From positions 1 to 64,000 of the forward strand of contig JBOICK010000060.1 of the NCBI GenBank assembly GCA_050739895.1: a stretch of 64,000 nt of DNA. Reading direction: 5' to 3'. The DNA comes from Stenotrophobium sp050739895 (GTDB lineage Bacteria > Pseudomonadota > Gammaproteobacteria > Nevskiales > Nevskiaceae). Both the position numbers and the translations under genes were made by a program. Under the pieces are notes generated by a model, which was given only the letters and a program-made list of their open reading frames with translations, searched no databases and was not told where the DNA came from. Shown here one piece after another: positions 35,303 to 44,111 of the stretch (positions are counted from its first letter, which is position 1; every line of letters begins with the position of its first letter).

Positions 35303-36421
35303 ATGAAAACCGTCCATGGGAGAAGGAAGTTTTTCGGCGTGTTAGCTGCAACGCTAATGCTTGTCGCCTGTAGTCGCAGCAGCGATCCGACTAGCACTGT
35401 GCTGAGCAGTTCGCCCACTCAGGCCGCTGCTGCTTCCAGCGGTCCCGGCGCTACAGACACAAGCAAGTGCACAGTACCTTACGGTGATGCACCCGCCGCC
35501 ATTGGCACACTCACGTCTAGCGTAGGCAGCAGTGCGGCTGGCGAAATACTCGAACTGCTCAATCAGTGCACCCTCAACGGTGGCGAGACACTGTCATGGA
35601 CTGATGCAAATGGCAGTTCACGCAACGCCTGTCTCTGGGTGCCGGCGAATGCCAGCACCACGAACCGCTTGCCACTACTGATGTTCACACAAGGTTCGGT
35701 TGCGCCGATTCCAGTCCAGTTACTTGAGAGCAACTGGGTCTCGCTAACCGCAACAGCAGATCTGACCGGCGATCCTGCACGTCCTGGCTTTATTCTGCTT
35801 ACCCCTCTGGGCCGCAACACCCATCACTACTACCCCGTGCCAGACGACTATGGCATCGGCTGGGACACCTGGTACCGCAATCTCGACCGCAATAGCCCGA
35901 ATCTCAATGTCGACGTCGCTGCGATCGACGAATTCATCCGGCAAGTAGAGGCACGTAATATTGTCGACAAGAACCGTGTTTACGCCACCGGCTGGTCCAA
36001 TGGCGCAGCCATGGCCCAACTCTATGCGCTCAACACTCCGTCAATTGCTGCTTCGGCAGTTTACTCATCGCCCGATCCGTATCGCGACATTCAAGATCCC
36101 TGCGAGCAGACGCCTTTTATTACAACGTTGACGCCGTTGATGGACATTCACAATTCCTGCGACATCGCTGGAATCTGTCAGACCGGCACCAAATTCCATC
36201 AAGACTTGGCCAGGATGTTCCCGACACTGCAGCAGAAGTCTGTGATTCTAGGCGTGGGACAACAACAGGAGGTCGCGGCCTGTGAAGACGTGTGCGCTGC
36301 GCAAGACCTTCTCACCAATCCTGGAATAGCTGCGCATTTGATCTGGCCGGTTGGCTGGAATGACGCAATGTTTGCGTGGTTGCGCGAACATCCGCTCAGT
36401 GCAAAGTCGGGCCAGCCATGA
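35303..36421 (+). CDS. Lipoprotein alpha/beta-hydrolase, PHB-depolymerase-like
   Basis: A 372-aa exported lipoprotein: signal peptide with lipobox LVACS (Cys23), then a serine/alanine-rich linker. The hydrolase domain has the nucleophile elbow ATGWSNGAAMAQLYAL (GxSxG) around residue 232, as in feruloyl esterase/polyhydroxybutyrate depolymerase-type enzymes. Several cysteines (for example CEQTPF, CDIAGICQTG, CEDVC) suggest disulphides. It probably releases a substrate, such as an ester or polyester, outside the inner membrane for the operon's cytoplasmic enzymes. The stop overlaps the next start (ATGA). Confidence 0.78.
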   Translation: MKTVHGRRKFFGVLAATLMLVACSRSSDPTSTVLSSSPTQAAAASSGPGATDTSKCTVPYGDAPAAIGTLTSSVGSSAAGEILELLNQCTLNGGETLSWTDANGSSRNACLWVPANASTTNRLPLLMFTQGSVAPIPVQLLESNWVSLTATADLTGDPARPGFILLTPLGRNTHHYYPVPDDYGIGWDTWYRNLDRNSPNLNVDVAAIDEFIRQVEARNIVDKNRVYATGWSNGAAMAQLYALNTPSIAASAVYSSPDPYRDIQDPCEQTPFITTLTPLMDIHNSCDIAGICQTGTKFHQDLARMFPTLQQKSVILGVGQQQEVAACEDVCAAQDLLTNPGIAAHLIWPVGWNDAMFAWLREHPLSAKSGQP

Positions 36422-37251
36422 AACAGCGACCCCTAAAGGGCACCATGTTTCGTAACAAGCACATCATCATCACCGGAGGTTCTTCCGGCTTGGGGCTGGA
36501 ACTAGCTGCGATGCTTGCCGCTGAAGGCGCGAGGATAGCGTTGATCGCGCGAGATTCCACAAAGCTCGCAGAGGTAGCTGGAGAATTACGCCGACAGTAT
36601 CCAGCTGCGCAGATTGATGTTGTGTCTGTCGATGTCCGTGATGAAGCTGCCATTAGCGAAACGATGCGAACCCTCGCGACCAAGAATGACGGCATCGACA
36701 TGTTGATCAATAGCGCTGGCATTCTGCGTGAAGGCTATTTCGAACGCTTGCCGATGCAGGACTTCCGCGATGTGATGGAGATCAACTACTTCGGCCTTCT
36801 TCACGCGACGCGCGCAGCACTGCCTTATCTAAAGAAAAGTAGCGGCCGCTTAATTAACATCGCCTCAATGGCTGGACTCACAGGTGCATTTGGTTACACG
36901 CCTTATTGCGCGGCGAAACACGCGCTAGTCGGACTTAGCGAATCATTGCGCTATGAGCTTCGTCCCATGGGCGTCGCCGTGCACTTGGTCTGTCCTGCAG
37001 AATTCGATTCGCCGATGGTGGATGAACTCGATCGCAATCGCACGCCGGAAAATCGTGCTCACACACTCACCATTCCTAAAGCCACAGTTGAGCAGATCGC
37101 CGCGGGTACGCTGTCAGGTATACGTGCGAACCGCTTTCTGATTGTGCCCGGCGGACTGACGCGCGCTGCCGCCTACAACATTTGTCATTTTCCTGGCGTT
37201 TCGCGGATGCTTGGTGATCGTGTTGTAGCGAAAGCGTACCGAGGCCCCTGA
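36418..37251 (+). CDS. Short-chain dehydrogenase/reductase, last gene of the lipid operon
   Basis: A 277-aa SDR. The overlapping ATG 36418 is the likely start; an internal Met at 36445 (MFRNKHIIITGGSSGLGLEL) is possible and gives the usual N-terminus. Motifs: TGGSSGLGLELA, LINSAGILREG, RLINIASMAG and YTPYCAAKHALVGL (YxxxK). The overall pattern, with the C-terminal hydrophobic LTRAAAYNICHFPGVSRML, resembles 3-ketodihydrosphingosine reductase-like and other lipid SDRs. Substrate in this operon unknown. Confidence 0.85.
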   Translation: MKQRPLKGTMFRNKHIIITGGSSGLGLELAAMLAAEGARIALIARDSTKLAEVAGELRRQYPAAQIDVVSVDVRDEAAISETMRTLATKNDGIDMLINSAGILREGYFERLPMQDFRDVMEINYFGLLHATRAALPYLKKSSGRLINIASMAGLTGAFGYTPYCAAKHALVGLSESLRYELRPMGVAVHLVCPAEFDSPMVDELDRNRTPENRAHTLTIPKATVEQIAAGTLSGIRANRFLIVPGGLTRAAAYNICHFPGVSRMLGDRVVAKAYRGP

Positions 37252-37442
37252 AGTGCGCGCCGTCTCTGTGCAAGCCGTGAGCCATTACGAATGACTTTAT
37301 CGGGAACGTCCGCTATTGGCACTAAACGCCCATAGAGCCAAGTGACGTCTGCAATTCACCGCATTAAATCAAACCCATGCCTGGACATAAACGAGGGTAT
37401 AGACTCGCGCGCAATCCGCTTCTCACCGACGTCACGGCCACC

Positions 37443-37691
37443 ATGTCCACACTTGAATTCACGCTCGAAGGCGACTACATCGAAGTCAATCAACTGCTCA
37501 AGTTGGCGGGTGTCTGCGACAGTGGTGGCGCCGGCAAGACGCTGGTCGCCGAGGGTCAGGTCGCTGTGGATGGCAAGCCCGAGAGCCGCAAGACCGCGAA
37601 GATTCGCGCCGGACAGGTCGTGACCTGTAGCGGCGTGCGCATCGTCGTCAAGGCCGATCCGGCTGCGGATAAGAATTCGCTCAGACCATGA
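37443..37691 (+). CDS. S4-domain RNA-binding protein, YbcJ-like
   Basis: An 82-aa protein that is almost entirely one S4 RNA-binding domain (FTLEGDYIEVNQLLKLAGVC, then VAEGQVAVDGKPESRKTAKI, GQVVTCSGVRIVV). Start ATG 37443 gives MSTLEFTLEGDY; the frame extends upstream without support. The stop overlaps the following DUF1653 gene by 4 bp. A role in ribosome or RNA quality control is usual for the family. Confidence 0.88.
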   Translation: MSTLEFTLEGDYIEVNQLLKLAGVCDSGGAGKTLVAEGQVAVDGKPESRKTAKIRAGQVVTCSGVRIVVKADPAADKNSLRP

Positions 37692-37966
37692 ATCACGCCG
37701 CCTTCAAGGCCGGCGTCTATCGCCATTACAAGGGCGAGCACTATCTGGCGCTGGGCCTCGCACGCGTCGATGAAACTGAAGAAATCGTGGTGGTCTATAC
37801 ACGGCTATATCCGCGTGCGGGCCTGCCGATGAGCACGCGCCTGCTCAATGTCTGGAACGAGCAGGTGGTCGCCGCTGACGGCACGACGCAGGCGCGCTTC
37901 GCTTACGTCGGCCACGAAACACCGGCGACTGATGTGCATGGAACCCATCCCGATTCCGCCAGGTAA
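37688..37966 (+). CDS. DUF1653 protein
   Basis: A 92-aa protein with the DUF1653 pattern: AGVYRHYKGEHYLALGLARV, VVVYTRLYPRAGLP and a C-terminal F-x-Y-V segment (ARFAYVGHET). Its function is unknown. It is translationally coupled to the S4-domain gene and convergent with the formylglycine-generating enzyme gene 17 bp away. Confidence 0.85.
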   Translation: MNHAAFKAGVYRHYKGEHYLALGLARVDETEEIVVVYTRLYPRAGLPMSTRLLNVWNEQVVAADGTTQARFAYVGHETPATDVHGTHPDSAR

Positions 37967-37983
37967 ATCCTCCAGCAATCCCT

Positions 37984-39000
37984 TCAGCCATCCGCCAGCA
38001 TCGTGCGGAAACCCAGATGTGTCGCCGGCAGGTCCACTTCCTCGGGCTGACGCGAGGCGGCGCGGGCGCGCACGCAGTAGTTGTCGGCACACAGGTACGA
38101 ACCGCCCTTGATCACGCGCCGCACGACGCCGGCATGCGGCGGCAGATCGGTGAGCCGGTGATCGGCGGTGTCGGCCAGCCCCGCCTCGTGGTGGTCGACA
38201 TAGAGATCGGCGGTCCACTCCCAGACGTTGCCGACCATGTCCTGCAGGCCGTAGGGATTGGGCGCGTAGCAACCGACCGGCGCGCGGCCGGCAAAACCGT
38301 CCTCATCGGTGTTCTGCAGGGGGAACAGTCCCTGCCAGAAATTCGCCTGCGGCTTGCCGTGCGCGTCGCGCAGCGAACGGTCGGCGTCGGCATCGCTGCG
38401 CCCGGCCTTGGCGGCGTATTCCCACTGCATCTCGCTGGGTAATGTGCGGCCGAGCCATTTGGCATAGGCCTGCGCGTCGGCGTAGGTGACATCCACCACC
38501 GGCTCGTGGCCGCGCCCATTGATGTTGCTCCCCGGCCCTTCTGGATGGCGCCAGTCCGCGCCCTTGACCAGATGCCACCAGCTCCCGGGGCTGATCTCGC
38601 CCGCGTTCTGCGGCACCTCGAACACCGCGGAGCCGGTGCTGCGTTCGGCCTCGGTGACATAGCCAGTGGCGGCGACGAAGCTGGCGAACTGTGCGTTGGT
38701 GACCTCGGTGCGGTCGATCCAGAACGCATCGACATGCTCAAGACGCTGCGGCCGCTCTTCGGCATAGCCGCGACGGCTGCCGAATTCGAAATCGCCGCCG
38801 GGAATTCTGACCATGCCGGCATGGCGATTCTTGCCCCAGTCCAGCGGCAGGCCGCCATACGTGTTGCATTTCGCACGATCACCCAGTGGCACCAACGGCG
38901 GCGGCACGGAATGCCGCTGCGCATGCACCAGCACCAGCGCGGCGCAGAATAATCCTGCCGCCATCAGTCCCGCGAACACGCGCACCGCGGTGATGTTCAC
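37984..39000 (-). CDS. Formylglycine-generating enzyme (SUMF1-type)
   Basis: Converts a sulfatase active-site cysteine to formylglycine. GTG at 39000 is the chosen start because it overlaps the sulfatase stop (GTGA) and gives a signal-anchor N-terminus (AVRVFAGLMAAGLFCAALVL); the frame is open further upstream inside the sulfatase gene. The 338-aa protein has the FGE-sulfatase domain with MVRIPGGDFEFGS, WIDRTEVTNAQFASFV, GNVWEWTADLY and the active-site pair GGSYLCADNYCVRARAASRQ (Cys304 and Cys309), ending ATHLGFR. Both copper/thiol cysteines are kept, so it should be an active enzyme, exported to the periplasm with its client. Confidence 0.93.
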   Translation of the reverse strand: MNITAVRVFAGLMAAGLFCAALVLVHAQRHSVPPPLVPLGDRAKCNTYGGLPLDWGKNRHAGMVRIPGGDFEFGSRRGYAEERPQRLEHVDAFWIDRTEVTNAQFASFVAATGYVTEAERSTGSAVFEVPQNAGEISPGSWWHLVKGADWRHPEGPGSNINGRGHEPVVDVTYADAQAYAKWLGRTLPSEMQWEYAAKAGRSDADADRSLRDAHGKPQANFWQGLFPLQNTDEDGFAGRAPVGCYAPNPYGLQDMVGNVWEWTADLYVDHHEAGLADTADHRLTDLPPHAGVVRRVIKGGSYLCADNYCVRARAASRQPEEVDLPATHLGFRTMLADG

Positions 39001-40838
39001 TTCGGCGCAGGCAATAGTGCCGTCACGGCAGAAGGCAGAGGCGGCACCAGCGAGATCACTGGCGCAACAAAGCCGACTTGTGTGGCATACGCGCTCCACT
39101 CGGCCTCAAGCTGCGACACGATGTCCGGGTTTTGCGCGGCGACATCGGTGTTCTCGCCACGGTCGGTGTCCATGTTGTACAGCTGCCAGTCATGGTTGAG
39201 CAGCAAGGCGGCCGATGGCAGGACATTCTGATTCACTTTTGTCAGCTTCCACGGCCCGCGACGCACGGTGCGGATGTCGTCCACTTCATCGGCAAATACC
39301 TCGTCCTGACCATGCACGGCACCGGGCTGCCCTTGCAGAAGCGGCAACAGCGAGGCCCCTTCCAGCGGAACAATCGGCTGACCCTGATACGTCGCGCCCG
39401 GATCAGCGATGCCGGTTTCGGCGAGGATCGTCGGCACCAGGTCACGCAAGGTCGTGAAAGAGCCGTTGTCGGGTTGCGCACTGGCCTGATGCGGCATGCG
39501 CACGATGGCCGGCACCGAGATGCCGCCTTCGGCGGTGAAGCCCTTGAACAACCGGAACGGCGCGGTGCCAACCTCGGCCCAGCGCGTGCTGCGGAAGATG
39601 AACGAACTTGGGCGGCCGTAGTTCGCCAGCGAGTTGTCGATGCTCAGCACGCTGACCGGATCGTCGAGATCGGTGTACGGGATGAAGCCGAAGCCCATGC
39701 CGTCGGCGCCGTTGTCGGAGACGAATACGATCAGGGTGTTGTCGTATTCACCGATCTGCTTGAGATAGGCCACCAGCCGACCGACGTTGTCGTCGAGATT
39801 GGTCAGCATGCCGGCAAACACTTCCATGACTCGCGCTTCGCTCTGCTGGTCCGACGCCGACAGCGAACTCCACGGTGGGTTGAGCAGCACGCCGGGTTGG
39901 CCGAAGCGGACTATGGTTGCCTCGTCGCCGGGATTGGGATTGAAGTCCTGCGGGATGATGCCGAGATCTTTCTCGCGCTGGATGCGCGCCGCGCGGATCA
40001 CGTCGTAGCCGGCATCGTATTTTCCTTTGTACAGGTCGAGATATTTGTCCGGCGCCTGCAGCGGAAAATGCACCGCCTGGAATGCCAGGTAGACGAAGAA
40101 CGGCTTGCCGTCGCCGTGATCCTTGCCGATGTAATGCTCGATCTTGTCGACGAAATAGTCGCTGGAAAAGAAATCATCCGGCAGCGTCGCGGCGACACCG
40201 TTTTCGTAATAAGTCTTGGCCGAAGATTCCGGATGTGCGGCAGTCGGCTTGAAGTTGTTGCCGAAAGCAGCAGCAGGGTCCATCGAGAACGACTGCTCGA
40301 AACCGAACTTCACCGGCCCGCCGCCGCCCAGATGCCACTTGCCGGCCATGTAGGTGTGATAACCCGCATCGCGCAGCAATACGGCGATGGTCGGCGCGGC
40401 GTTGTTGAGATTGCCGCCGTACTCCTTGGTCGAACCGGGATAGAAGTAGGTGCTCTCCGGCAGCGTGCCCATGCCGACCAGATGATGGTCGACGCCGGTC
40501 AGCAGTTCCGCGCGCGAGGTCGCGCAAAGTGGTGTGGTGTGGAAGTTGGTGAGGATGCGCCCTTCATGCGCCAGCGCGTCGATGTTGGGCGTGGCGATTT
40601 CACTGCCGAAGGCACTGAGATCGGAATAGCCGAGGTCATCTGCCAGAATGATCACGACATTGGGCTTGCCCGCAAGGGAAGCCGACGTAGCACTACCAGC
40701 CGCCACCGGACTGGATTGGCCGCAACCGGAAACCAGCACCAGCGCCAGCGCCGCCCATGCCAGTGCTGCGGCCAGCGGCTTGATGCCGTTACCCTGCGAA
40801 CGGTGCCATCCTGCTGATTCGATCATGCTCTGCCTCAT
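38997..40838 (-). CDS. Lipoprotein arylsulfatase-type sulfatase
   Basis: A 613-aa sulfate-ester hydrolase. N-terminal lipobox LVSGC (Cys39) means a lipid-anchored periplasmic or outer-membrane enzyme. Calcium site NVVIILADDLGYSDLSAFGS and YHTYMAGKWHLGG are standard. The nucleophile segment is TTPLCATSRAELLTG with Cys105: the usual C-x-P-x-R is here C-A-T-S-R, with Thr in place of Pro, but Cys, Arg and LLTG are kept. A dedicated FGE gene follows with overlap. First Met or Met5 may be the start. A sulfated steroid or aromatic as substrate is an inference. Confidence 0.92.
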   Translation of the reverse strand: MRQSMIESAGWHRSQGNGIKPLAAALAWAALALVLVSGCGQSSPVAAGSATSASLAGKPNVVIILADDLGYSDLSAFGSEIATPNIDALAHEGRILTNFHTTPLCATSRAELLTGVDHHLVGMGTLPESTYFYPGSTKEYGGNLNNAAPTIAVLLRDAGYHTYMAGKWHLGGGGPVKFGFEQSFSMDPAAAFGNNFKPTAAHPESSAKTYYENGVAATLPDDFFSSDYFVDKIEHYIGKDHGDGKPFFVYLAFQAVHFPLQAPDKYLDLYKGKYDAGYDVIRAARIQREKDLGIIPQDFNPNPGDEATIVRFGQPGVLLNPPWSSLSASDQQSEARVMEVFAGMLTNLDDNVGRLVAYLKQIGEYDNTLIVFVSDNGADGMGFGFIPYTDLDDPVSVLSIDNSLANYGRPSSFIFRSTRWAEVGTAPFRLFKGFTAEGGISVPAIVRMPHQASAQPDNGSFTTLRDLVPTILAETGIADPGATYQGQPIVPLEGASLLPLLQGQPGAVHGQDEVFADEVDDIRTVRRGPWKLTKVNQNVLPSAALLLNHDWQLYNMDTDRGENTDVAAQNPDIVSQLEAEWSAYATQVGFVAPVISLVPPLPSAVTALLPAPK

Positions 40839-40859
40839 CGCTAGGCGGTCAGCAACCGC

Positions 40860-41624
40860 TCATGACTTGTTGGCGGAGGCGGCATCGAGAAACGCCGGCC
40901 GCTCACCACCACCGTGCAGAACCAGATTAGTTCCCGATGCATAGGCTGCGGAAGATGAGGCAAGCCAGACACAGGCATCGCCGATTTCCGCCGGCAGGGC
41001 CATGCGTTGCAACGGCACGGTTGCCGATACCGCGGCGATACTTGCCGCGTCACCGTAGTGCAGTTCCGACTGTTCGGTCTGCACCAAGCCCGGACTGACC
41101 GCGACCACGCGCACCTTGGGCGCCCACTCCACCGCCAGCGATTGTGTGAGACTGAGAATACCCGCCTTGGCCGCGCCGTAAGCAGCCGTGCCGGGCGAAG
41201 GCCGCAGCGCACTGATGCTGGCGATGAACACGATCACGCCACCGCTCACCTGCACCTGCATCAGCGCATTGGCCTTCTGCGCCAGGTGCAGCGGCGCCAG
41301 CAGGTTGAGTGCGATGATTTTTTCGTGGAAGCGTGGCGAAGCTTCGTCGGCCATTGCAAAGGGTGCGCCGCCAGCGTTGTTGACCAGCACATCCAGGCGA
41401 CCATGACGTCGTGCGATTTCGGCAAACAGGCCATCCACTGCTGCGGCATCACGCACATCGGCAACGATGAATTCGGCGCTGCGCCCGTTCACTTGCGGCA
41501 ACACGACGGGTGCTGCCCGTCCGCAGACCACGACGGTCGCGCCATCGGCGAGAAAGCGCTCACTGATGCCGCGACCGATGCCTTTGGCGCCGCCGGTGAC
41601 CAAAACGATTTTTCGCTGTTCCAC
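40860..41624 (-). CDS. Short-chain dehydrogenase/reductase
   Basis: A 254-aa classical SDR: VTGGAKGIGRGISERFLADG, LVNNAGGAPFAMADE, VIVFIASISALR and TAAYGAAKAGILSL (YxxxK). It precedes the sulfatase gene on the same strand by 21 bp, so it probably belongs to the sulfatase operon. It could oxidise the alcohol released by desulfation. It is divergent from the meta-cleavage gene run. Confidence 0.88.
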   Translation of the reverse strand: MEQRKIVLVTGGAKGIGRGISERFLADGATVVVCGRAAPVVLPQVNGRSAEFIVADVRDAAAVDGLFAEIARRHGRLDVLVNNAGGAPFAMADEASPRFHEKIIALNLLAPLHLAQKANALMQVQVSGGVIVFIASISALRPSPGTAAYGAAKAGILSLTQSLAVEWAPKVRVVAVSPGLVQTEQSELHYGDAASIAAVSATVPLQRMALPAEIGDACVWLASSSAAYASGTNLVLHGGGERPAFLDAASANKS

Positions 41625-41740
41625 GGAATATTTTCCTCAACGGGTGGCGCATGCTAGGCCATATCCTTGCTCCAACCGTAGTCCAAAAGGATGAAGAAAA
41701 ACAATGACCAAGCGTTGAAGATTTACGCTGAGCAGGTAGC

Positions 41741-41776
41741 AGGTAGCCCGGATAAGGCGCAGCGCAATCCGGGATT
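41741..41776. repeat. Short palindromic GC repeat (REP-like)
   Basis: CCCGGAT at 41747-41753 and ATCCGGG at 41767-41773 flank AAGGCGCAGCGCA. This sequence type (GTAGCCCGGATAAGGCG...) is a well-known kind of dispersed intergenic repeat in gammaproteobacteria. Its presence argues that the open frame upstream of 41820 is not coding. Confidence 0.6.
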
Positions 41777-41819
41777 GGTGCAGTGGCGACCCTACATTGA
41801 TTATTTGAGACCCGGATTC

Positions 41820-42650
41820 ATGTCCAACAAACCCGTCCCCGAAGGGCATTACGCCAAGCTGGCCAACGGCTACCGCATCCATTACTTGGATGAGGGCAGC
41901 GGCCCGGTCGTGGTGTTCCTGCACGGCTCCGGCGGTGGCGCCAGTGGCTACAGCAACTTCAAGGGCAACTACCCGGCGCTGGTCAAGGCCGGCTACCGCG
42001 TGATCGTGCCGGACATCATCGGCTTCGGTTATTCGGACAAACCGGCCGATGTTGAGTATCCGCTGTCGTTCTTCGTCGAATGCGTGAAGCAAGCGCTCGA
42101 TGTCATTGGCGTCGACAAGTACACACTCATCGGCAATTCGCTCGGCGGCGCGGTCGCACTGGGTTTTGCACTGGAACATCCGGCGAATGTCGAACGCCTG
42201 ATCCTGCAAGCGCCGGGCGGTGTGAGTGACATGCCGGAGTATCTGGCAATGCCGGGCATGGCCGCGCTGTTTGCACTCAATTCATCTGGCAAACCGATCA
42301 CCGAGGCGACGCTGAAGGAATTCATGATCAGGGCCTTCTTCGTCGATGGCAGCCTGCTCGACGATGCGCTGGTGCATGAGCGCTTCGAGTTGTCGAAACT
42401 GCAGAACCCGCAGGTGATGAAGACGATGAAGGTCCCCAATCTGACCTCGCGCCTGCCCGAAATCAAGGCGCCGGCGCTGGTCTTCTGGGGCATCAAGGAA
42501 ACGATGATGCCCCTGGTCGGAATCATGCGCCTGGCCGAAGGGTTGCCGAATGCGCGCGTGGTCACGGTGCCGAACGCCGGGCATTGGGTGATGGTCGAGT
42601 GCCGTGATTTTTTCAACCGCTCCGTACTCGACTTTCTGAAGAATGGGTAA
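41820..42650 (+). CDS. Meta-cleavage product C-C hydrolase (alpha/beta-hydrolase)
   Basis: A 276-aa hydrolase of the MhpC/BphD/HsaD type, cleaving the ring-fission product to a 2-hydroxydienoate. Start ATG 41820 was chosen because the upstream frame runs through a REP-like repeat. HGSGGGASGYSNF holds the oxyanion region; nucleophile Ser107 in GNSLGG; His255 in NAGHWVMVE. At the acid position the sequence is FWGIKETMMPL, with Glu228 where the family usually has Asp. First gene of the lower-pathway run. Confidence 0.85.
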   Translation: MSNKPVPEGHYAKLANGYRIHYLDEGSGPVVVFLHGSGGGASGYSNFKGNYPALVKAGYRVIVPDIIGFGYSDKPADVEYPLSFFVECVKQALDVIGVDKYTLIGNSLGGAVALGFALEHPANVERLILQAPGGVSDMPEYLAMPGMAALFALNSSGKPITEATLKEFMIRAFFVDGSLLDDALVHERFELSKLQNPQVMKTMKVPNLTSRLPEIKAPALVFWGIKETMMPLVGIMRLAEGLPNARVVTVPNAGHWVMVECRDFFNRSVLDFLKNG

Positions 42651-42663
42651 GGGCACGCGCTTT

Positions 42664-42722
42664 GACGATGCCTTGAATGGCATCGTCTGCGGGACCGAAC
42701 GCCCGGCCATAGATGGCCGGGC
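42664..42722 (+). terminator. Two consecutive hairpins between hydrolase and hydratase genes
   Basis: GACGATGCC/GGCATCGTC (42664-42687) and GCCCGGCCA/TGGCCGGGC (42701-42722) are perfect 9-bp stems with 6- and 4-nt loops. Neither has a clear T-run (GGGGGTCATTATTTT follows at some distance). They may attenuate transcription or protect mRNA within the run. Confidence 0.5.
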
Positions 42723-42767
42723 CGGGGGTCATTATTTTCACCACAGTCCCGCCATGGACGGCAGCCT

Positions 42768-43565
42768 ATGAGCCTAGATCAAAAGACCATCCACGCACTC
42801 GGCGACGAGCTGTTCACTGCGCTGCGCGCACGCACAGTGCTGGAACCGCTGACCAATCGCGAGCCCGGCATCACCATCGAGGACGCTTACGCCATTTCGT
42901 TGCGTTTTCTCGGACGCCGCACCGCCGAAGGCGAGCGCGTGATTGGCAAGAAGATCGGCGTCACCAGCAAGCCGGTGCAGGACATGCTCGGCGTACATCA
43001 GCCTGACTTCGGTTTTCTTACCAGCGCGATGGAAGTTGCTGACGGCAGCAGCGTCAGTCTGAGCAAGACCCGGCTGATCCAGCCGCGCGCGGAAGGCGAA
43101 ATCGCCTTCGTGCTGAAAAAAGATTTGCGCGGCCCCGGCATTACCGAAGAACAGATACTGGACGCCACCGACTACGTGGTGCCCTGCTTCGAGATCGTCG
43201 ACTCGCGCATCCGTGACTGGAAAATCAAGATCCAGGACACCGTCGCCGACAATGCCTCCTGCGGCGTGTTCGTGCTCGGCAAGGACCGCATCGCGCCGCG
43301 CGCGCTGGACCTCGCTGCGGTGAAAATGGAGATTCGCAAAAACGGCGCGCACGTCGCCAGTGGCATCGGCTCTGCCGTGCAGGGCCATCCGGCGACCGCG
43401 GTCGCGTGGCTGGCCAACACACTCGGCAAGTTCGGCATACCTTTTCTTGCGGGTGAAGTGATTCTCTCCGGCTCGCTGGCGCCGCTGCTGCCGGCGGTGC
43501 CGGGCGATCGCTTCGAGATGACGCTCGCCGGAATCGGCGGTGCCTCGATTGCATTCGAGGAATGA
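42768..43565 (+). CDS. 2-hydroxypenta-2,4-dienoate hydratase
   Basis: A 265-aa enzyme that hydrates 2-hydroxydienoates to 4-hydroxy-2-oxo acids, as MhpD/BphH/HsaE. Family features: N-terminal REPGITIEDAYAISLRFLGR, VIGKKIGVTSKPVQDMLGVH, metal-site PRAEGEIAFVL, EIVDSRIRDWKIKIQDTVAD and the C-terminal GAVQGHPATAV-like region SAVQGHPATAVAWLANTL. Placed between the hydrolase and the acetaldehyde dehydrogenase/aldolase pair. Confidence 0.93.
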   Translation: MSLDQKTIHALGDELFTALRARTVLEPLTNREPGITIEDAYAISLRFLGRRTAEGERVIGKKIGVTSKPVQDMLGVHQPDFGFLTSAMEVADGSSVSLSKTRLIQPRAEGEIAFVLKKDLRGPGITEEQILDATDYVVPCFEIVDSRIRDWKIKIQDTVADNASCGVFVLGKDRIAPRALDLAAVKMEIRKNGAHVASGIGSAVQGHPATAVAWLANTLGKFGIPFLAGEVILSGSLAPLLPAVPGDRFEMTLAGIGGASIAFEE

Positions 43566-43578
43566 TGGACCCCCTGCC

Positions 43579-44106
43579 ATGAAACCGATCATCAACATTG
43601 CCGACGCCTCACGCAGTTATACGCTCAAGCACGGTGAACGATTCGAAATGAGTGGTGCGCCGCTGGCGGAATTGCTTGGCGCAAAGATGATCGGCGCGAA
43701 CCTGACCACAGTGCCGCCGGGCAAGGCGGCGTTTCCGTTTCATCATCACTACGCGAACGAAGAGCATTTCTTCATCCTGAGCGGCAGCGGCACGCTGCGT
43801 ACGGGCGCGGAGACTTTCGCGGTGAAATCCGGTGACTACATCGTCAATACGCCCGGCGGGCCCGATCACGCGCATCAGCTCATCAACACTGGCAGCGAAA
43901 ACCTGGTCTATCTCGCACTGTCCACCATGCAGTCGCCCGAGGTCGTGGGCTACCCGGACTCGGACAAGACCGGCGTGCGCCCGTTGCCCTACGGCGCGCC
44001 CGGCGGCAAGCGCTATCTCATACAAGACGCGCTGCTGGAAAAAGCGGAATACTGGGACGGCGAAGACGGTGCGCAGGTACAGGCTGTACTGAACAAGGAC
44101 AAGTGA
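43579..44106 (+). CDS. Cupin-domain protein of the meta-pathway operon
   Basis: A 175-aa single-cupin protein. Start ATG 43579, 13 bp after the hydratase. Cupin motif 1 is FPFHHHYANEEHFFILSGSG (His, His, Glu ligands) and motif 2 is PGGPDHAHQLINTG (His ligand). Many such proteins are sugar isomerase-like or dioxygenases. It is placed inside a meta-cleavage operon that has no ordinary extradiol dioxygenase, so a role in ring opening or tautomerisation is conceivable but unproved. Next start follows within 6 bp. Confidence 0.75.
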   Translation: MKPIINIADASRSYTLKHGERFEMSGAPLAELLGAKMIGANLTTVPPGKAAFPFHHHYANEEHFFILSGSGTLRTGAETFAVKSGDYIVNTPGGPDHAHQLINTGSENLVYLALSTMQSPEVVGYPDSDKTGVRPLPYGAPGGKRYLIQDALLEKAEYWDGEDGAQVQAVLNKDK

Positions 44107-44111
44107 CTCAC

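Noticed and set aside
39078..40817. 579-codon plus-strand open frame inside the sulfatase gene
   Set aside because: Entirely antisense to a sulfatase with all motifs; composition rich in Arg/Val/Gln is typical of a GC-driven shadow frame.
41691..41819. Upstream extension of the C-C hydrolase
   Set aside because: It reads through a REP-like palindrome and adds residues without family similarity; start placed at 41820.
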